The notes under the pieces were generated by a model. That model had not been told where the DNA came from. It saw only the letters and a program-made list of their open reading frames with translations, and made no database searches. The position numbers and the translations under genes were made by a program. Shown here one piece after another: positions 17,409-26,716 of a stretch of DNA of 64,000 nucleotides (its first letter is position 1; the number at the start of each line of letters is the position of its first letter). Source of the stretch: Reyranella sp. (GTDB taxonomy: Bacteria; Pseudomonadota; Alphaproteobacteria; Reyranellales; Reyranellaceae); the NCBI RefSeq assembly GCF_004297405.1, contig NZ_SCVC01000012.1, positions 248,001 to 312,000 on the forward strand, written 5' to 3'.

Positions 17409-18913
17409 TCCGCCGTCGAGAGGCGGCCCATTGGGAGGAGGGTGTCGAGCCGGGCGTCATCCCCGACCGCCGCTGGCCGTGGTACCTGCGCCGGGCCATC
17501 GACGTCACGATGGTTGGGCTCTTCTTCGCGGTTCTCATGCTCGCTGCCTTGCCGATGGGAGCCAACCGCGATTGGGCCTGGGCGCCGCTCTGCATCATGT
17601 TTGGGCTGATGGCGATCCCCGTCGCATGTGGCATCGGCCATCGGAATGGCATGGCGATCGCCGCGGCGGAGGAAAGACCTCTATTGGCGTTGATCGGCTG
17701 TTTCCTGCTCCTGGTGGCTTTTGCACTGTGGCAGATGTCGACTTTTGCCCCGCTCGCGGGTGACGCTTGGTTGTTCAAGCGGGCCGCTGAAATTCTGGGC
17801 AGCGCTCATGCGCCGGTCCCCGCGATTGCCGTCGATTTTGCGCGCAATTCGCTGCTGCGCTGTATCGCTTGCGGTCTGATTTTCCTGATCGCTCGTGCGA
17901 TTTGCCGCGACCGCGCCAACGCACGCTGGCTCCTGATTACGATGGTGATGAGCGGTGTGCTGGTCGCGGCTTACGGGATGGCGATGCAGGTATCGACCAA
18001 CGCCTGTTACGTCGGCACCTACCTCAAGATGCAGTTCGAGTTCACTGAATCTCAGCATTGTCTGATGAGTGGTACGTTCGTGAACTCCAATTCGTTTGCC
18101 TGCTACACCGGCATGGCAATCGTCGCCGTCATCGCGCTCCTGTTCAGCGGTGATCGCAAGAAGGTCGATGTGCCTTACGGCTACGGCGAGGACGAGGATG
18201 TACGCTTCATCGATTGGCTGACCGGGCAGCGGATCTCCCAGATCGCGGCGCTCCTGCTGCTGTTGGGCGGGTTGCTGTTTTCGGCGTCGCGGGCCGGATT
18301 TGCCGCGACCGCGATCGGTGTGTTCGCATTCGGCGTTCTGATGATGCGCGGACGCTGGAGGTCACGACCCGACCTCGGTCGGGTCTTCTTCATCGGCCTG
18401 GCGATCTTCGTCGTGGTTGGCCTGATCGCCGGCGGCGCGCTGATCAACAAGTTCGCGGCCTCGGACGACACATGGGCCCGACTGCGCATCTGGCAAACCA
18501 GCCTCAAGGCCGTCGCCTTGTCGCCGTGGCTTGGCTGGGGGCTCGGCGGCTTTGCCGATGCCTACATGATCCTGCAGCCCGCCAGCATCCTGCAGCCCAA
18601 CGACCTCGCGCACTCTACCCCTATCGAAATCATGGTGGAGCTGGGGGTAGTGGCCGCTCTCCTGGCGTTTGCCGTTGTCCTGCTGCCTTGGGCCATTTGC
18701 CTGCGCGGTGCGCTGCGGCGGCGGTTCACACACCGCTATCTGCCAATCGCTGCCTTCGCGCTGGCCGCGGTGCCCATCCTCCATTCGACAGTGGATTTCA
18801 GCCTGCAGATGCCGGCCATTGGGTTCGTCGTCAGCGCCTTCCTCGGGATGGGGTGGGCGCAGGCATTCGGTCGCAGGGACCGGAATCCGGAACGCTTTGC
18901 TGCCGGGGCTTAA
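17405..18913 (+). CDS. O-antigen ligase / Wzy-like polymerase, first copy
   Basis: 502 residues with about ten to twelve hydrophobic helices and one large loop. The Wzy_C region is recognisable: LLFSASRAGFAATAIGVFAFG, then RLRIWQTSLKAVALSPWLGWGLGGF, then HSTPIEIMVELGVVAALLAF and HSTVDFSLQMPAIGF. This family joins lipid-linked repeat units at the periplasmic face or ligates O-antigen to lipid A. Here, with BY-kinase and OPX genes in the locus, polymerase is favoured. It overlaps the preceding gene by ATGA. Confidence 0.85.
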   Translation: MIRRREAAHWEEGVEPGVIPDRRWPWYLRRAIDVTMVGLFFAVLMLAALPMGANRDWAWAPLCIMFGLMAIPVACGIGHRNGMAIAAAEERPLLALIGCFLLLVAFALWQMSTFAPLAGDAWLFKRAAEILGSAHAPVPAIAVDFARNSLLRCIACGLIFLIARAICRDRANARWLLITMVMSGVLVAAYGMAMQVSTNACYVGTYLKMQFEFTESQHCLMSGTFVNSNSFACYTGMAIVAVIALLFSGDRKKVDVPYGYGEDEDVRFIDWLTGQRISQIAALLLLLGGLLFSASRAGFAATAIGVFAFGVLMMRGRWRSRPDLGRVFFIGLAIFVVVGLIAGGALINKFAASDDTWARLRIWQTSLKAVALSPWLGWGLGGFADAYMILQPASILQPNDLAHSTPIEIMVELGVVAALLAFAVVLLPWAICLRGALRRRFTHRYLPIAAFALAAVPILHSTVDFSLQMPAIGFVVSAFLGMGWAQAFGRRDRNPERFAAGA

Positions 18914-19045
18914 TTCATATAAGCTCACTCTGGGTGCAAGTATGCTGTGGGAGCATGCCTGCGGGTGTGGCAGTTAAGCGATAGAACGTGGGCGGCAGCA
19001 GGCAGTACCTGTTGCGAACGGCTCGCAGTCGTCTTGGGAGTGAGC

Positions 19046-20365
19046 GTGCGCAGAGCTTTTCCGGCTAGCCTCGACGTAGCCGATGCGGACATGCGGCAGG
19101 CGGGCGCACCACTCATGCGGTCGGCGCCGCAGCGTTTCATCGAAACCTGGGTCGATGCCGTTCTGGGCTTCTTGTTCTGCGTCGTGCTGCCGATCCCGAT
19201 CTATGCGACGGCCGAGCCCTTCGCCAGGGAGTTCGGCGCAGCTGAGATCACCATTTCGGTGACGGCGTTGGCCTATGCCATCGTCTGGTACTGTGGCCGG
19301 AGACTGGATGCCTATCCCAGTGCCCGTCTCCGCGGCAATGCAGGCTACATGGCCCCGATCGCGATCGTGACTTATGCCCTGATCGCCGCGATCCTGCTGC
19401 TGCTGCGTCTCGACTATTCACGCTTTCAGCTCTTCGGCAGCGGCCTGCTGGCGCTGCTCTGGGTGACGACGGTTGCCCAGCTGAGGTCTCGCTATCTCAT
19501 TCGCAACTATGCCGTCATGCCGCGCAGCACGATCGTCGCCATGCCGCCTCTGCCGACCTGTCGATGGCTCGACTTCGCCGACGTTCGACGCGATGGCCTG
19601 CGGGTCGATGCCATCGTGGCCGATCTCAGTGCCGAGCTGGAGGAGGGGCAGATCGAGGCGCTGGCGGATGCGGCCATTGCCGGTATTCCTGTGCTCGACC
19701 GGCGCCATATCGTGGAGACCTTGACCGGCCGCACGCCGCTCGGCGGCCTGACGCCCAACGAGTTCGGCGCGCTCTTGCCGTCACGCCAGTATCTCGTGGT
19801 CCGCCGGCTCGTCGAGCTCGGCCTCACCGTGCTTGTCTTGCCGCTCCTGCTGCCGGTGCTTCTGATCGTTGGGCTGCTCGTGCGCTTCGACAGTCCGGGG
19901 CCGGTGTTCTTCCTGCAGACACGCATTGGCCGCCGCGGCCGGCCGTTCCGCATGATCAAGTTCCGCACGATGTACCACGGTGCCGCCGGCCCGAGTTTCA
20001 CGACCTCATCCGATGCGCGCATCACGCGTGTGGGCCGTTATCTCAGGCGCTACCGGCTCGACGAGCTGCCGCAGCTTTTCAACATCTTGCGGGGCGACAT
20101 GAGCTGGGTTGGACCGCGGCCCGAGGCGGCCTTGCTGGAGAAGCGCTATGTGCGGGATATCGAATACTTCGCGTTGCGTAGCATCGTGCGTCCAGGCGTG
20201 ACGGGTTGGGCCCAGATCAACCAGGGCTATGCCCATGATGCCGACGAAATGCGCGCCAAGCTCGAGTACGATCTCTACTACCTGAAGCACTGCTCCCTGT
20301 GGCTCGATATGGTGATTGTGCTCCGGACCTTCGCCGTGGTGTTCCAAGGCACCGGCGCACGCTAG
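19046..20365 (+). CDS. Initiating polyprenyl-phosphate sugar-1-phosphate transferase
   Basis: 439 residues from GTG 19046 (GGGAG five bases before it); the frame is open to 18947, so the start is not certain. It transfers a sugar-1-phosphate to undecaprenyl phosphate and starts the repeat unit. Four N-terminal helices, a Rossmann-like middle, then the WcaJ/ExoY catalytic domain: a membrane hairpin, SPGPVFFLQTRIGRRGRPF, MIKFRTM, the DE/R pair in YRLDELPQLFNILRGDMSWVGPRPE, and RPGVTGWAQI. It belongs to the large PHPT class with a CoA-binding-like middle region. It is 17 bases upstream of the asparagine-synthase-like gene. Confidence 0.93.
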   Translation: MRRAFPASLDVADADMRQAGAPLMRSAPQRFIETWVDAVLGFLFCVVLPIPIYATAEPFAREFGAAEITISVTALAYAIVWYCGRRLDAYPSARLRGNAGYMAPIAIVTYALIAAILLLLRLDYSRFQLFGSGLLALLWVTTVAQLRSRYLIRNYAVMPRSTIVAMPPLPTCRWLDFADVRRDGLRVDAIVADLSAELEEGQIEALADAAIAGIPVLDRRHIVETLTGRTPLGGLTPNEFGALLPSRQYLVVRRLVELGLTVLVLPLLLPVLLIVGLLVRFDSPGPVFFLQTRIGRRGRPFRMIKFRTMYHGAAGPSFTTSSDARITRVGRYLRRYRLDELPQLFNILRGDMSWVGPRPEAALLEKRYVRDIEYFALRSIVRPGVTGWAQINQGYAHDADEMRAKLEYDLYYLKHCSLWLDMVIVLRTFAVVFQGTGAR

Positions 20366-20382
20366 ACTGCGCCGGACAAGCC

Positions 20383-22221
20383 ATGTGTGGCATAGCAGGC
20401 ATCCACGCCTATCTCGACGTTGCGCCTCCGGTTGATCGCGGCGAACTGCTGCATATCAACGAGCGTATGGCCGCGCGTGGTCCCGACGGCAGTGGCCTCT
20501 GGATCACCGATGACCGCCGCATCGGCTTCGGTCATCGGCGGCTCGCCATCATCGACTTGTCCGAGGGCGGTGCGCAGCCCATGCATGCCGACAATGGTCG
20601 GCTCAGCATCACCTTCAACGGCGAGATCTATAACTACCGCGAGCTGCGGGCCGAGCTGCAGGCCAAGGGCCACGTCTTCAGGAGCGAGTCCGACACCGAG
20701 GTGTTGCTGCAGCTCTACGCCGAGTACGGCACGGCCATGGTCGCCCGGTTGCGCGGCATGTTCGCCTTCGGCCTGTGGGATGCCACGAAGCGCACGCTGG
20801 TGCTGGCGCGCGATCCGCTAGGCATCAAGCCGCTCTATTGGGCGGACGACGGCTGGACCGTGCGCTTCGCCTCGCAGGCGAAGGCCCTGCTGGCGGGCGG
20901 GGCGGTGCCGCGCGACCCCGATCCGGCCGGCATCGTCGGGTTCCATTTGTTCGGCAGCGTGCCGGAGCCTTTCACCGTCTGGCGCGGCGTGCATGCTCTG
21001 CCGGCCGGGACGACGCTCACCGTCGACGCGACCGGGCCGCATGAGCCCGTGCGCTATTACGACGTGGCGACAGCTCTTGCCGATCGAGCCGTCTCCGGTT
21101 CGCGCAATGCCGCCGGTGCGCGCGGCCAGCTCGCCGCGGCCCTGCACGACTCGGTGCGCCATCATCTGGTGGCGGATGTGCCGGTCGCGGTCTTCCTGTC
21201 GGCCGGCCTCGATTCAGGTGCGTTGCTCGGCACGATGGCCGATCTTGGCGTCCGCAACGTGTCGGCTGTCACGCTGGCCTTCGCCGAGTTCAAGGGACTG
21301 CCTCTCGACGAAGCACCCTTGGCGGCCGAGGTCGCGGCGCGATACGGCGCCCGCCACATCGTGCGCACGGTCGATCATGCTGAGTTCGAGCACGATCTGC
21401 CGGCGCTGCTCGACGCGATGGACCTGCCGACCATCGACGGCATCAACACCTGGTTCGTGGCCAAGGCCGCGCGCGAAGCCGGGATCAAGGTGGCCTTGAG
21501 CGGCCTGGGCGCCGACGAATGTTTCGGTGGCTATCCGTCGTTCACCGATGTGCCGCGCAGCGTCCGCTGGTTGCGCCCGGTGTCATGGGTGCCGGGCCTT
21601 GGCGCTTTGGTAAGGCGCGGCCTTTCCGGTGTCATTGCCGCTGGTATTGGCCTGCATCCCAAGGCGGCTGGCGTCCTGCAGTACGGGGGAAACTGGGCAG
21701 GTGCCTACCTGCTCAGGCGTAGTGTCTATATGCCATGGGAACTCGACGACCTGCTGGAGCCTGCGATGGTGGACGAGGGGTTGCATCGACTGGCGCCGCT
21801 CAGCCGCATCGCCGCAGCACTGCAAGCGGGTAAGCCGCTCGGCGATTTCGATCGTGTCGCTGCCCTCGAAACGTCGCTCTATATGCGGAACCAGCTCCTG
21901 CGCGATGCCGATTGGGCGGGCATGGCTCACTCGGTGGAGATTCGCGTGCCCTATGTTGACCCGTTCTTTCTCGCAGCTCTGCCACCCGGTGAGGTGCTGG
22001 CGGCGGTTGGAGCCAAGGATGCCGTAGCCGAAGCGCCATCGACGCCTCTGCCTGAAACCATTCGCCATCGACGCAAGACCGGTTTTTCGACGCCCGTCGG
22101 CAGGTGGTTGCGCGAAACGGCCGGTGAGCCGGCGCGCGACAACATCGATTTCTCGGCGGCGTCGCGCACCTGGGCGCGTCGTGTCTGGCGTGCCGGCTGG
22201 CTCGACCCGGCCGCTGCCTGA
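20383..22221 (+). CDS. asnB: Asparagine synthase-like glutamine amidotransferase
   Basis: 612 residues. Cys2 (MCGIAGI) is the glutaminase nucleophile; other marks are MAARGPDGSG, GHRRLAIIDLSEGGAQPM, FNGEIYNY, DTEVLL and, in the synthetase domain, VPVAVFLSAGLDSG (PP-loop), SGLGADECFGGYP and the end-domain RKTGFSTPVGRWLRE. It makes an amide from a carboxylate with glutamine and ATP. Inside an exopolysaccharide locus such enzymes often amidate a uronic acid or amino-sugar acid, which fits the UDP-sugar dehydrogenase gene at 45805-47085; ordinary asparagine synthesis is the alternative. Confidence 0.9.
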   Translation: MCGIAGIHAYLDVAPPVDRGELLHINERMAARGPDGSGLWITDDRRIGFGHRRLAIIDLSEGGAQPMHADNGRLSITFNGEIYNYRELRAELQAKGHVFRSESDTEVLLQLYAEYGTAMVARLRGMFAFGLWDATKRTLVLARDPLGIKPLYWADDGWTVRFASQAKALLAGGAVPRDPDPAGIVGFHLFGSVPEPFTVWRGVHALPAGTTLTVDATGPHEPVRYYDVATALADRAVSGSRNAAGARGQLAAALHDSVRHHLVADVPVAVFLSAGLDSGALLGTMADLGVRNVSAVTLAFAEFKGLPLDEAPLAAEVAARYGARHIVRTVDHAEFEHDLPALLDAMDLPTIDGINTWFVAKAAREAGIKVALSGLGADECFGGYPSFTDVPRSVRWLRPVSWVPGLGALVRRGLSGVIAAGIGLHPKAAGVLQYGGNWAGAYLLRRSVYMPWELDDLLEPAMVDEGLHRLAPLSRIAAALQAGKPLGDFDRVAALETSLYMRNQLLRDADWAGMAHSVEIRVPYVDPFFLAALPPGEVLAAVGAKDAVAEAPSTPLPETIRHRRKTGFSTPVGRWLRETAGEPARDNIDFSAASRTWARRVWRAGWLDPAAA

Positions 22222-22228
22222 CGACGCA

Positions 22229-23329
22229 ATGGCCTCTCGCATTCTGGCTCTCGTCGGTGACTGCTACGGCGCCCGTGGCGGCATTGCGCGCTATAATCAG
22301 GATCTGTTCGAATCGCTGGCCGATGGCAGTGTCGAAATTTTGATCCTGCCGCGGCTCGGTGATGCCGCGGGCCTTACTTTGCCGCGGGGTATCCGGCAGG
22401 CGACCGCGATCTTCAATCGCCTGGGGTTCTCCATTGCCGCCCTCGTGGCCGCCTGGCGTTTCCGGCCGGTCGACGTGGTTTTCTGCGGTCATGTGTTCAT
22501 GGCGCCGCTCGCCTTCGTCCTCTCGCGCCTTTTGGGCGCACGCTATTGGCTGCAGACGCACGGCACCGATGTTTGGAACGACCAGCGTAGCTTGACGCGC
22601 CGGCTGATCGAAGCTGCCGACATGGTGAGCACGGTGAGCCGTGAGACTCGCCGCATTTTGCTGGCCTGGGTCAACCTGCCGCCGGACCGCGTGCGCGTCC
22701 TGCCGGATACCGTTCAGGATGTTTTTACACCGGGGCCGCCACGACCGGCATTTCGGGACAGTCTGAAACTCGGGCCCGGCCCCATACTGCTGACGGTCGC
22801 CCGGCTGGCCGCGAGCGAGCGCTACAAGGGCCATGAGCCAGTGTTCGCCGTCTTGCCGGCTCTCCGCGAAAAGTACCCTGATCTCGTTCATGTCGTGGCC
22901 GGTGATGGCGATGACCGTGCCCGCCTGGAAGCTGCCGCTGCCAGGATGGCGCCGGGCATTGTTCGCTTCCTCGGCTATGTGCCCGATGCCGATCTGCCCG
23001 ATCTCTATCGTCTGGCCGACCTCTATGTGATGCCCAGCACGGAGGAAGGCTTCGGCATTGTCTATCTCGAGGCGGCGGCTTGTGGTCTCAGGGTGGTCGG
23101 GGGGCGGGGTGGCGGCACTGCCGATGCTATTCCCGACGAGCGCGTTGGCGCGATCGTCGATCCTGCCGACCGCGAAGCCCTCGTGAACACGATCGTATGC
23201 CTTCTTGGACAGGGCAGAGCGGACTCTTCGGCCGTCGAACCCTATCGGCGGTCGCATTTTGCCGCTGCTGCTCGGGCACTCTACGCTCGCCTTGTTGCCC
23301 AGCCGCGTCGTAAGAAGTCCGGCATATGA
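22229..23329 (+). CDS. Glycosyltransferase, GT4 type
   Basis: 366 residues from ATG 22229. GT-B fold with an N-terminal Rossmann half (ILALVGDCYGARGGIARYN) and a donor-binding half with LLTVARLAASERYKGHEPVFAVLP, HVVAGDGDDRARLE, VRFLGYVPDADLPDLY, and the E-x7-E motif in STEEGFGIVYLEAAACG. It adds one sugar to the lipid-linked repeat on the cytoplasmic face; donor and linkage are unknown. It begins 7 bases after the amidotransferase stop, and its stop overlaps the permease start by 4 bases. Confidence 0.9.
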   Translation: MASRILALVGDCYGARGGIARYNQDLFESLADGSVEILILPRLGDAAGLTLPRGIRQATAIFNRLGFSIAALVAAWRFRPVDVVFCGHVFMAPLAFVLSRLLGARYWLQTHGTDVWNDQRSLTRRLIEAADMVSTVSRETRRILLAWVNLPPDRVRVLPDTVQDVFTPGPPRPAFRDSLKLGPGPILLTVARLAASERYKGHEPVFAVLPALREKYPDLVHVVAGDGDDRARLEAAAARMAPGIVRFLGYVPDADLPDLYRLADLYVMPSTEEGFGIVYLEAAACGLRVVGGRGGGTADAIPDERVGAIVDPADREALVNTIVCLLGQGRADSSAVEPYRRSHFAAAARALYARLVAQPRRKKSGI

Positions 23330-24162
23330 ACGATCGATCCTCGGAACGGCTCATCCTCGAGGCCGGGCGTGCCGACCGCCAGTATTGGTGGGATCTTTGG
23401 CGCTACCGTGAACTCTTCTTCATTCTTGCCTGGCGCGACGTTGCGATTCGCTACAAGCAGACGGTGATCGGTCTTGCCTGGGCTTTCGTGCGACCGTTCA
23501 TGACCATGGTCGTGTTCACCGTGGTGTTCGGCAAGATCGCCAAGTTGCCGACCGAAGGTACGGCGCCCTATGCCGTGCTGGTCTTTGCGGGCCTTCTGCC
23601 GTGGACGCTCGCCTCATCGATCCTGAACGATGCGTCCGGCAGCGTCACCGGCAACGCGCAACTTGTCAGCAAGGTCTATTTCCCCCGCCTCATCATTCCG
23701 CTCGCCACGGTGCTGGTCGGTTTGATCGATTTCGGCGTGAGCCTCATCATCCTCGCAGGCGTCATGGCCTGGTACGGCGTGATGCCGGACTGGCACATCC
23801 TGCTGCTGCCGGTCTTTGTCCTGTTGGCCGTTCTGGTGGCGATTGGGCCGGCGCTGTGGGCGGCTGCCATGATCGTGAAGTATCGCGACTTCCGCTTCGT
23901 CATTCCGTTTGCGGTCCAGGTCGGCCTCTATGTTTCGCCGGTCGGCTTCTCGGCCAAGATCATCCCGGCGGAATGGCAACTCCTCTACAGCCTCAATCCC
24001 CTGGTCGGCGTGATCGACGGGTTCCGTTGGGCGATTCTCGGCGGCGAGAGCCCTCTCTACCTTCCGGGCTTTGCGATCAGTCTCCTGGTCACGGCTGGCA
24101 TGCTATGGTTCGGCATCCACACCTTCCGTCGCACCGAGCGCCGCTTCGCCGACATGATCTGA
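23326..24162 (+). CDS. Polysaccharide ABC transporter permease (Wzm type)
   Basis: 278 residues, six hydrophobic segments, ABC-2 family. The N-terminal block WWDLWRYRELFFILAWRDVAIRYKQT and VIGLAWAFVRPF is the usual signature of O-antigen or teichoic-acid exporters. Its partner ATPase follows with 2 bases between. Together they would move a lipid-linked glycan across the inner membrane, the task of a Wzx flippase in Wzy-type systems; no flippase is seen in the window. Confidence 0.93.
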   Translation: MNDRSSERLILEAGRADRQYWWDLWRYRELFFILAWRDVAIRYKQTVIGLAWAFVRPFMTMVVFTVVFGKIAKLPTEGTAPYAVLVFAGLLPWTLASSILNDASGSVTGNAQLVSKVYFPRLIIPLATVLVGLIDFGVSLIILAGVMAWYGVMPDWHILLLPVFVLLAVLVAIGPALWAAAMIVKYRDFRFVIPFAVQVGLYVSPVGFSAKIIPAEWQLLYSLNPLVGVIDGFRWAILGGESPLYLPGFAISLLVTAGMLWFGIHTFRRTERRFADMI

Positions 24163-24164
24163 CC

Positions 24165-25457
24165 ATGGCCGACACTGTTATCCGCGCCGGCAAGCTCGGT
24201 AAGAGCTTCATCATCGGCCACAACAAGTTTCAGCACAGTGCGATCCTGGGTGAAGCGTTGGTTCGTAGCGCGCGTAGCGTCGTGCGCAAGGGCGCCGACA
24301 TGCTGCGCGGCCGCGCCGTGGTCGAAGGCGATGAGCTCGAGGAATTTTGGGCGCTGCGCGATGTCGATTTTGAGATCAAGCGCGGCGAGGTCGTCAGCAT
24401 TATCGGCCGCAACGGCGCCGGCAAAACGACCCTGCTCAAGATCCTGTCGCGCATCCTGGAGCCGACAACCGGGCAAGTGGAACTCAACGGCCGCGTGGCC
24501 AGCCTGCTCGAAGTGGGCACCGGCTTCCATCCCGAGCTGACCGGGCGTGAGAACATCTTCCTGAACGGCGCCATTCTCGGCATGACCCGTCGGGAAGTGT
24601 TGACCAAGTTCGATCAGATCGTTGATTTCTCCGGTGTCGAGAAATTCCTCGACACGCCGGTCAAGCGCTATTCGGTCGGCATGTATGCGCGGCTTGCCTT
24701 CTCCGTGGCCGCCCATCTCGAGACCGATATCCTGTTCGTCGACGAAGTGCTGGCGGTCGGCGACGCCGAATTCCAGAAGCGTTGTCTGGATCGAATGTCG
24801 GAGGTGGCAAGCGCCGGTCGCACGGTGCTGTTCGTCAGCCACAATCTCGCTGCAGTCACGGCACTCACACGACGAGGCATCGTCCTGAAGGACGGGCAGC
24901 TTATTTTCGACGGACCGGTCGAAGCGGCAGTCGCGCACTATTCGGCCTCGCTCGCCAAGGGAAAGGCCTCGCGCGACTGGGGGCGTGGCCGTCATTCGGC
25001 AATCATCGCTGCTGACTTGCTCGACGTGCATGGCATGCCGACTGATGCCTATGAGCCGGGAACCCCCATTCGCCTCCGCTTGGAAGTCGATGCCTCGGAC
25101 ACACTCGGGCTCGGCTTCAACATGCAACTGCGCGACGCCAACAATTTGCCGGTCGGCTTCTACTCGTCCAACGCATTCTCCCAGCGGACCTTGCCCAGCC
25201 AGCCGGGCAGGTATGTTTGCACGTTCGATTTGCAGCCCTTGTTCTTGGCATCTGGGGACTACAGCTTCGATCTCACTACAGTTTCACCGCCTGCTGTTGT
25301 TGACCATGATGTGCCCAATGCGATTCTGTTCCATGTCGCAACGTGCAGCCCCGGCGGCATCGCCTATGATTTCAATCAGAACCAAGGTGATGGCGTCCTC
25401 GCACTTCAGCTCGAAGGGCGGCTGCGAATCGAGTCGAAGCCGCCGGCGGCGGATTGA
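24165..25457 (+). CDS. Polysaccharide ABC transporter ATPase with Wzt-type C-terminal domain
   Basis: 430 residues from ATG 24165. The N-terminal nucleotide-binding domain has Walker A (GRNGAGKTT), a Q-loop region with ELTGRENIFLNG, the signature YSVGMYARLAFSVAAH and Walker B (ILFVDEVLAVGD). Residues from about 270 onward form a beta-sandwich-like extension (RLRLEVDASDTLGLGFNMQL) like the glycan-recognising domain of Wzt. Such a domain usually reads the capped non-reducing end of a chain, so the exported glycan may be modified at its end, possibly by one of the local methyltransferases. Confidence 0.93.
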   Translation: MADTVIRAGKLGKSFIIGHNKFQHSAILGEALVRSARSVVRKGADMLRGRAVVEGDELEEFWALRDVDFEIKRGEVVSIIGRNGAGKTTLLKILSRILEPTTGQVELNGRVASLLEVGTGFHPELTGRENIFLNGAILGMTRREVLTKFDQIVDFSGVEKFLDTPVKRYSVGMYARLAFSVAAHLETDILFVDEVLAVGDAEFQKRCLDRMSEVASAGRTVLFVSHNLAAVTALTRRGIVLKDGQLIFDGPVEAAVAHYSASLAKGKASRDWGRGRHSAIIAADLLDVHGMPTDAYEPGTPIRLRLEVDASDTLGLGFNMQLRDANNLPVGFYSSNAFSQRTLPSQPGRYVCTFDLQPLFLASGDYSFDLTTVSPPAVVDHDVPNAILFHVATCSPGGIAYDFNQNQGDGVLALQLEGRLRIESKPPAAD

Positions 25458-26716
25458 CCGCGCCGATGCCGCGTTCGGTCTGCATCGTCAGCCCCGGCAA
25501 CCTCGCGTCGAACCCGCGCGTAGTGAAGGAAGCGGATGCGCTGCATGGCGCCGGTTACGACATCACCGCCATCGTTTGCGACTACAGTGAAGCGCTGCGC
25601 AGCGAAGATGACGCGATCGCCGCCTCCAGGCCATGGAAGGTCGTGCGCGTGAAGAGGTCGCTGCAGGAGGCCATCACCGCCCGCGCCGCGACGATGCTGG
25701 CGAAGAGCCTCCTGTCGATGGGGTTGTCGGTGCCAGCCAACGTGGCGGCCTGCAGCGCCCGCGCGCCGGTCATGGCGTTGACGAGGGCAACCCGCCAGAC
25801 CCACGCCGATCTATACATCGCTCACTACATTGCCGCATTGCCCGCGGCCGCGGCGGCAGCTCGCCAGCATGGTGCGCTGGTCGGCTTCGATGCCGAAGAT
25901 TTTCACTCCGGCGAAGGCACGGGAACGCCTGGCGAAGTCTTTCGCATGCGAATGGTAGAAACGGTGGAGCGTGCCTTCCTGCCGTCCTGCGCCTATACGA
26001 CGGCGGCGTCGCCGTTGATTGGCGAGGCCTATGCGCGGCGCTACGGAGTTTCTCCGTCGATCGTACTCAACGTGTTCCCGCTATCGATGGCGCCCTCGCA
26101 TCCAACGCCGCGGAAAGCACCAAACCTCCGGGCTTACTGGTTTTCCCAGACCATTGGCCTCGATCGTGGTCTGCAGGCCTTTATCGAGGCGATGGCACGG
26201 ACGCGTGCTACCGTCACGCTGGACATCCGAGGCAGCAATCGCTGGGGGCACGGCGATGCACTCCTCGCGCTGGCCGGAAAGCTCGGCGTCGGCGACCGGG
26301 TCAAGCTGTTGCCGATGGCGCCGCCCGGCGAGATGGTCCGGCTGGCTGCGCAATACGACATTGGCCTGTCCCCTGAGACGGATGTCAGCGAGAACCGCCG
26401 GATCTGCCTCACCAACAAGATCTTCACCTATCTCCTGGCCGGCGTTCCGGTCGTTATGAGCGACACGCCTGCCCAAAGCCGGCTGGCGCCTGATCTTGGT
26501 GCCGCCGCGCGTCTTTGTTCGCTGGCTGATCCATCGGGACTGGCAGCGATTCTCGATGAGTTGGCATCGTCTTCGGCCCTTGCCGAAGCCGCGGCAGAGG
26601 CATGGAGGCTTGGCCGTGAGCGCTACAACTGGGAGAAGGAACAGGCCATCCTGCTGACATCAGTCGCTTCTGCATTCGATGGAGCAGGGCGCTCCTCTCG
26701 AAGGGCGGCTGCCTGA
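25454..26716 (+). CDS. Glycosyltransferase, GT4-like
   Basis: 420 residues from TTG 25454, which overlaps the previous stop; ATG 25466 is the other choice. It begins SVCIVSPGNLASNPRVVKEADAL, typical of GT4-like transferases with an SNPRV turn. Later come DAEDFHSGE, FSQTIGLDRGLQAFIEAM, a donor-site region with GDRVKLLPMAPPGEMVRLAAQYDIGLSPE and NKIFTYLLAGVPVVMSDTPAQ. It lies within the overlapping operon. Donor and acceptor cannot be read from the sequence. Confidence 0.85.
   Translation: MTAPMPRSVCIVSPGNLASNPRVVKEADALHGAGYDITAIVCDYSEALRSEDDAIAASRPWKVVRVKRSLQEAITARAATMLAKSLLSMGLSVPANVAACSARAPVMALTRATRQTHADLYIAHYIAALPAAAAAARQHGALVGFDAEDFHSGEGTGTPGEVFRMRMVETVERAFLPSCAYTTAASPLIGEAYARRYGVSPSIVLNVFPLSMAPSHPTPRKAPNLRAYWFSQTIGLDRGLQAFIEAMARTRATVTLDIRGSNRWGHGDALLALAGKLGVGDRVKLLPMAPPGEMVRLAAQYDIGLSPETDVSENRRICLTNKIFTYLLAGVPVVMSDTPAQSRLAPDLGAAARLCSLADPSGLAAILDELASSSALAEAAAEAWRLGRERYNWEKEQAILLTSVASAFDGAGRSSRRAAA

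Noticed and set aside
21800..23257. 485-codon minus-strand frame
   Set aside because: Lies across two well-supported plus-strand genes; no motifs.
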